NCBI GenBank assembly: GCA_036677445.1
Contig: JAVBWI010000006.1
Coordinates: 1-64,000, forward strand
Length of the DNA: 64,000 bases
Direction: 5' to 3'
Origin: JAVBWI01 sp036677445
Lineage (GTDB): Bacteria > Bacillota > Clostridia > Christensenellales > CAG-138
Positions 61,620 to 64,000 of this stretch are shown in pieces. The notes beneath the pieces were generated by a model that worked only from the letters and a program-made list of their open reading frames with translations, made no database searches and was not told the DNA's origin. How positions within the stretch are numbered: the first letter of the stretch is position 1; each line of letters opens with the position of its first letter. The position numbers and the translations under genes were made by a program.

Positions 61620-62279
61620 ATGTCCGAAATGAGTTTTGAACAAATTGCCCAGTTGGGCGAAACAATGGAGATACGGGCAGGAAATATATCGACAAAAACG
61701 ACGTTGCAGGATATTTTGGACGCAAATCGGTTTGTGATGCTCCAGCCCACATACAAGCTGGCGCCTGTCATGATTGATTATGAAGAGCCGGTAAGGTTTT
61801 TTCTATTCAGGCCGAATGGCGTTTTCAGTTTGGATGCAGTGTTGGAGGAACGGTATAAGCAGGATGAAATCGCACTCTGCCGTTTCCGTGCCGTTTCCGG
61901 CGTAAAAAGGATACAACGCCGCTACTCGTACAGACTGGCGGTGGTGCTGGATGTTGTCATCAGGCCAATGACTCTTGATATGAACATGAAGGAACCTGGT
62001 ATTCCGGGGAAAACACTGAATATTTCCGAAAAGGGGGTTTGCTTTGTCTGCCACGAACGCTTCGCAAGAGGCCGGAAACTTTCCCTGCAGCTTGATCTTA
62101 TATCGGATGGAGTCATGACGCTCAATGCCGAGGTGCTTCGCTGTGAGCTGCCGATGCAGAAGAATGATCCATATATCATCGGCGCACAATTTATCGATCC
62201 GCCGGAGTGGGAGCAGGTCTATCTGCGCAAGTTTATCATCAAACGGCAGGTATTCCAACGCAAATACTGTAAGGACTAG
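61620..62279 (+). CDS. PilZ-domain protein (YcgR/YpfA-like)
   Basis: A 219-residue protein with an N-terminal YcgR-like domain (1-100) and a PilZ domain with the c-di-GMP-binding motifs RRYSYR near 101 and NISEKGV near 137. On binding c-di-GMP such proteins brake the motor. It begins directly after flhG with no gap. Together with the HD-GYP protein it forms a c-di-GMP control pair for motility. Confidence 0.9.
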   Translation: MSEMSFEQIAQLGETMEIRAGNISTKTTLQDILDANRFVMLQPTYKLAPVMIDYEEPVRFFLFRPNGVFSLDAVLEERYKQDEIALCRFRAVSGVKRIQRRYSYRLAVVLDVVIRPMTLDMNMKEPGIPGKTLNISEKGVCFVCHERFARGRKLSLQLDLISDGVMTLNAEVLRCELPMQKNDPYIIGAQFIDPPEWEQVYLRKFIIKRQVFQRKYCKD

Positions 62280-62386
62280 TATGCGGCGGCAGGAATTGCA
62301 TATATGCCTTTACTATGCTAATATGAGAAATGTATAAAGTGAATTTTTTTGGCACTTATTGAGGGATTTAGTCGGGAGGGTGCGGC

Positions 62387-63145
62387 ATGCCTGATGTAGG
62401 GAATGCAGCTGCGCAGCGGATTTGGGAAAAATATGCGCAGGATAACTCGCAGGAAAGCAAAAACGAGATTGTCCTGCACTATATGTATCTTGTCAAGCGC
62501 ATCGTATACCGATTGCTTCCCACCTATGAGGGATACAGTAATTTTGACGACCTGTTGAGCTGCGGCGTATTGGGGCTGATCGACGCGATCAATAAGTTTG
62601 ATCTTAAACGTGAGATTCAGTTCGAGAACTATGCCTCGCTGCGTATACGGGGAGAGATCATCGACCATATGCGCAAGCAGGACTGGGCGCCATCGAGCTT
62701 AAGGCGCAAAATACAGGCTATCAGCAGCGCATACGGTGATTTGGAAAAGGAGCTGTCCAGGGAACCGACTGATTCGGAGGTTGCGGATTATCTCGGCATG
62801 AGCGACAAGGAAATGCAGAAGATCGTTGGCAAAATGCACATGTTCAATGTCATGCATTTTGAAGAACTGCTTACAAGCGACTGCTCGTTGGCGCAGGTCG
62901 TCCAGGATAAGGGAGAGACGCCCGAGGAAAGCCTGGAGAACAACGAAATGAAGAAGATACTCGCTGATATGATTGAAACGCTGCCCGAAAAAGAACGACT
63001 CGTGATTACGCTGTACTATTATGAAGAACTGACGCTCAAGGAAATTGCAGGGATGCTCGGTGTATCCGAATCACGCGCTTCACAGATACATTCCAAGGTG
63101 ATTATGAAATTTCGCACAAAGCTGCAACTGATTTTGAACCAATAA
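62387..63145 (+). CDS. Flagellar sigma-28 factor (FliA/SigD/WhiG family)
   Basis: A 252-residue sigma factor with region 2 (LVKRIVYRLLPTYEGYSNFD, DLLSCGVLGLIDAINKFD), the FliA-type FENYASLRIRGEIIDHMRKQ, region 3 and region 4 (LPEKERLVITLYYYEELTLK, VSESRASQIHSKV). It should read the TAAA-N15-GCCGATAA-like promoters seen at 38840-38918 and 43184-43210. GGGAGG precedes the ATG. No FlgM-type anti-sigma gene lies in the window. Confidence 0.95.
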   Translation: MPDVGNAAAQRIWEKYAQDNSQESKNEIVLHYMYLVKRIVYRLLPTYEGYSNFDDLLSCGVLGLIDAINKFDLKREIQFENYASLRIRGEIIDHMRKQDWAPSSLRRKIQAISSAYGDLEKELSREPTDSEVADYLGMSDKEMQKIVGKMHMFNVMHFEELLTSDCSLAQVVQDKGETPEESLENNEMKKILADMIETLPEKERLVITLYYYEELTLKEIAGMLGVSESRASQIHSKVIMKFRTKLQLILNQ

Positions 63146-63166
63146 GCAAGGAAGAGGGGATTGGAA

Positions 63167-64000
63167 ATGGAAGGCAGCTTGGATAGTGCAAGAGAAAGGA
63201 TACAGAATCCTGCCGAAAACAGCACGAACTTAGACTTTCAGAAGATAGCATCCGTATCCGGAAAAAGATGGTATGAAGTCGAGTATACGGAAGAGGGTGT
63301 CTTTTTGAATCTGTATTATAAGGCGAATGCAGGTTCACAGCTGAAACCGGAATTGGTTCTGTACGATCTGCAGAGAAGAGGATTGTCCCTGCAAAACCCG
63401 GGCAATGTTGTTCTTCGTATGCGCACCGGAGACACGAGAATTAAATTATGTGAAAGCAGTCCTGAGAATGATGCGGATCTCGATGTATTCATTACGACCA
63501 CCCGTGACGAAATGACTGCATATTTGCAACTCCTGCCGGCATGCGGCGCGGGCGGTGTGAAGGATATCGAGAGCATCCGCAAGGAAATCGAGCAGCGCTA
63601 TGGCATTGTGTACAACCTCAATATCGAAAGTATTATCGGTGCGATTGAACGGGGGCGTTACTTCGAACCGATCGTTATCGCCGAAGGCAGACCGCCGCAA
63701 AAGGGCAAGGATGGTTTTTTGACCTTCCTGTTCAAGATTGAGCATGATTTCGCGCCCAAGCTTCTTGAAGACGGAAGTGCCGATTATAAGGAACTCAACA
63801 TGTTTGCAGACATTGCCCAGGGCGATGTGCTGGTGGTCAGCGTCCCGCCTGAAGACGGTATTGACGGCATGACGGTCAAGGGCGTGGCGGTTGCTGCGCA
63901 AAGGGGTAAGGAAGCGCCTCTTCCAGCAGGTAAGAACGTAGTGGTTTCCGAAGATGGAAGAAACCTTGTCGCTGCCAAAAGCGGCCGGGTCGATTATGTT
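63167..64000 (+). CDS. FapA/DUF342 family protein (partial, runs off the right edge)
   Basis: The first 278 residues are present, from ATG at 63167 with GAGGGG upstream. The N-terminal part (about 20-120) is a helix/beta domain, and the segment from about 190 has the DUF342 repeat pattern: MFADIAQGDVLVVSVPPEDG, IDGMTVKGVAVA and PLPAGKNVVVSEDGRNLVAA. DUF342 proteins often follow the flagellar sigma gene in clostridia. The role is unsettled; a link to cell-surface or flagellar polarity has been suggested for some. Confidence 0.85.
   Translation, partial: MEGSLDSARERIQNPAENSTNLDFQKIASVSGKRWYEVEYTEEGVFLNLYYKANAGSQLKPELVLYDLQRRGLSLQNPGNVVLRMRTGDTRIKLCESSPENDADLDVFITTTRDEMTAYLQLLPACGAGGVKDIESIRKEIEQRYGIVYNLNIESIIGAIERGRYFEPIVIAEGRPPQKGKDGFLTFLFKIEHDFAPKLLEDGSADYKELNMFADIAQGDVLVVSVPPEDGIDGMTVKGVAVAAQRGKEAPLPAGKNVVVSEDGRNLVAAKSGRVDYV

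Overview
The window is about 50% G+C in most of its length and reads as the chromosome of an anaerobic, motile, endospore-forming member of the Clostridia. The evidence is a SpoVB-like flippase, a BofC-like protein and a BofA homologue (sporulation), an HndD-type [FeFe]-hydrogenase (strict fermentative anaerobe), and a Firmicutes-style chemotaxis and flagellar set (CheC/CheD/CheY, FlhF/FlhG, a sigma-28 factor, YaaR, and a YlqG/YlqH-like pair). No rRNA, tRNA, CRISPR array or intact transposase was seen.

Region 1-4300 is a lower-GC accessory stretch. It holds the first codons of a leftward gene cut by the window edge, a DUF3298 lipoprotein, a SAM methyltransferase behind an attenuator-like leader with two tiny reading frames, a histidine phosphatase, an FMN-reductase-like flavoprotein, and a frameshifted alpha/beta-hydrolase relic. 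Region 4300-33950 is mostly housekeeping and envelope genes in short operons: the flippase, the hydrogenase, an ABC exporter operon (ATPase, CARDB-like surface protein, MacB/FtsX permease), mscL / C_GCAxxG_C_C protein / tyrS / YigZ / ilvE, a second large surface protein, a DUF2461 protein, a GT-C-like membrane protein with a PH-domain protein, a BofC-like protein, proA, lipoproteins, a flavodoxin, DUF2508/bofA, a DUF6179/DUF6323 pair, a class A penicillin-binding protein, a GntR/FCD regulator and a large secreted protein of unknown function.

Region 34000-64000 is a motility island of about 30 kb. Leftward genes cheC-cheD-cheY-cheA and an HD-GYP phosphodiesterase diverge from rightward genes at a shared region (38785-39020) that carries sigma-28-like promoters in both directions. 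The rightward genes are an EF-hand-like protein, a FliK/YlqG-like protein, an FlhB C-terminal homologue, an amidase-like protein, fliD, fliS, a FlgN/FliT-like chaperone, cheW, a dead MCP tail, yaaR, a second cheW, an intact MCP, cheR, cheB, a lytic transglycosylase, flgB, flgC, fliE, fliO, fliP, fliQ, fliR, flhB, flhA, flhF, flhG, a PilZ protein, the sigma-28 factor and the start of a FapA/DUF342 protein. They cover adaptation (CheR/CheB/CheC/CheD), signal relay (MCP-CheW-CheA-CheY), the export gate, wall-penetrating enzymes, and c-di-GMP control (HD-GYP, PilZ). The block usually found between fliE and fliO (MS ring, C ring, ATPase, hook) is absent here.

The most unusual non-coding signal is a structured repeat present twice, at 22225-22392 and 49747-49976. 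Each copy starts shortly after a stop codon, lies in the same orientation as the gene before it, and is followed by a terminator. The two copies share several stems, and one stem shows a compensatory base-pair change.
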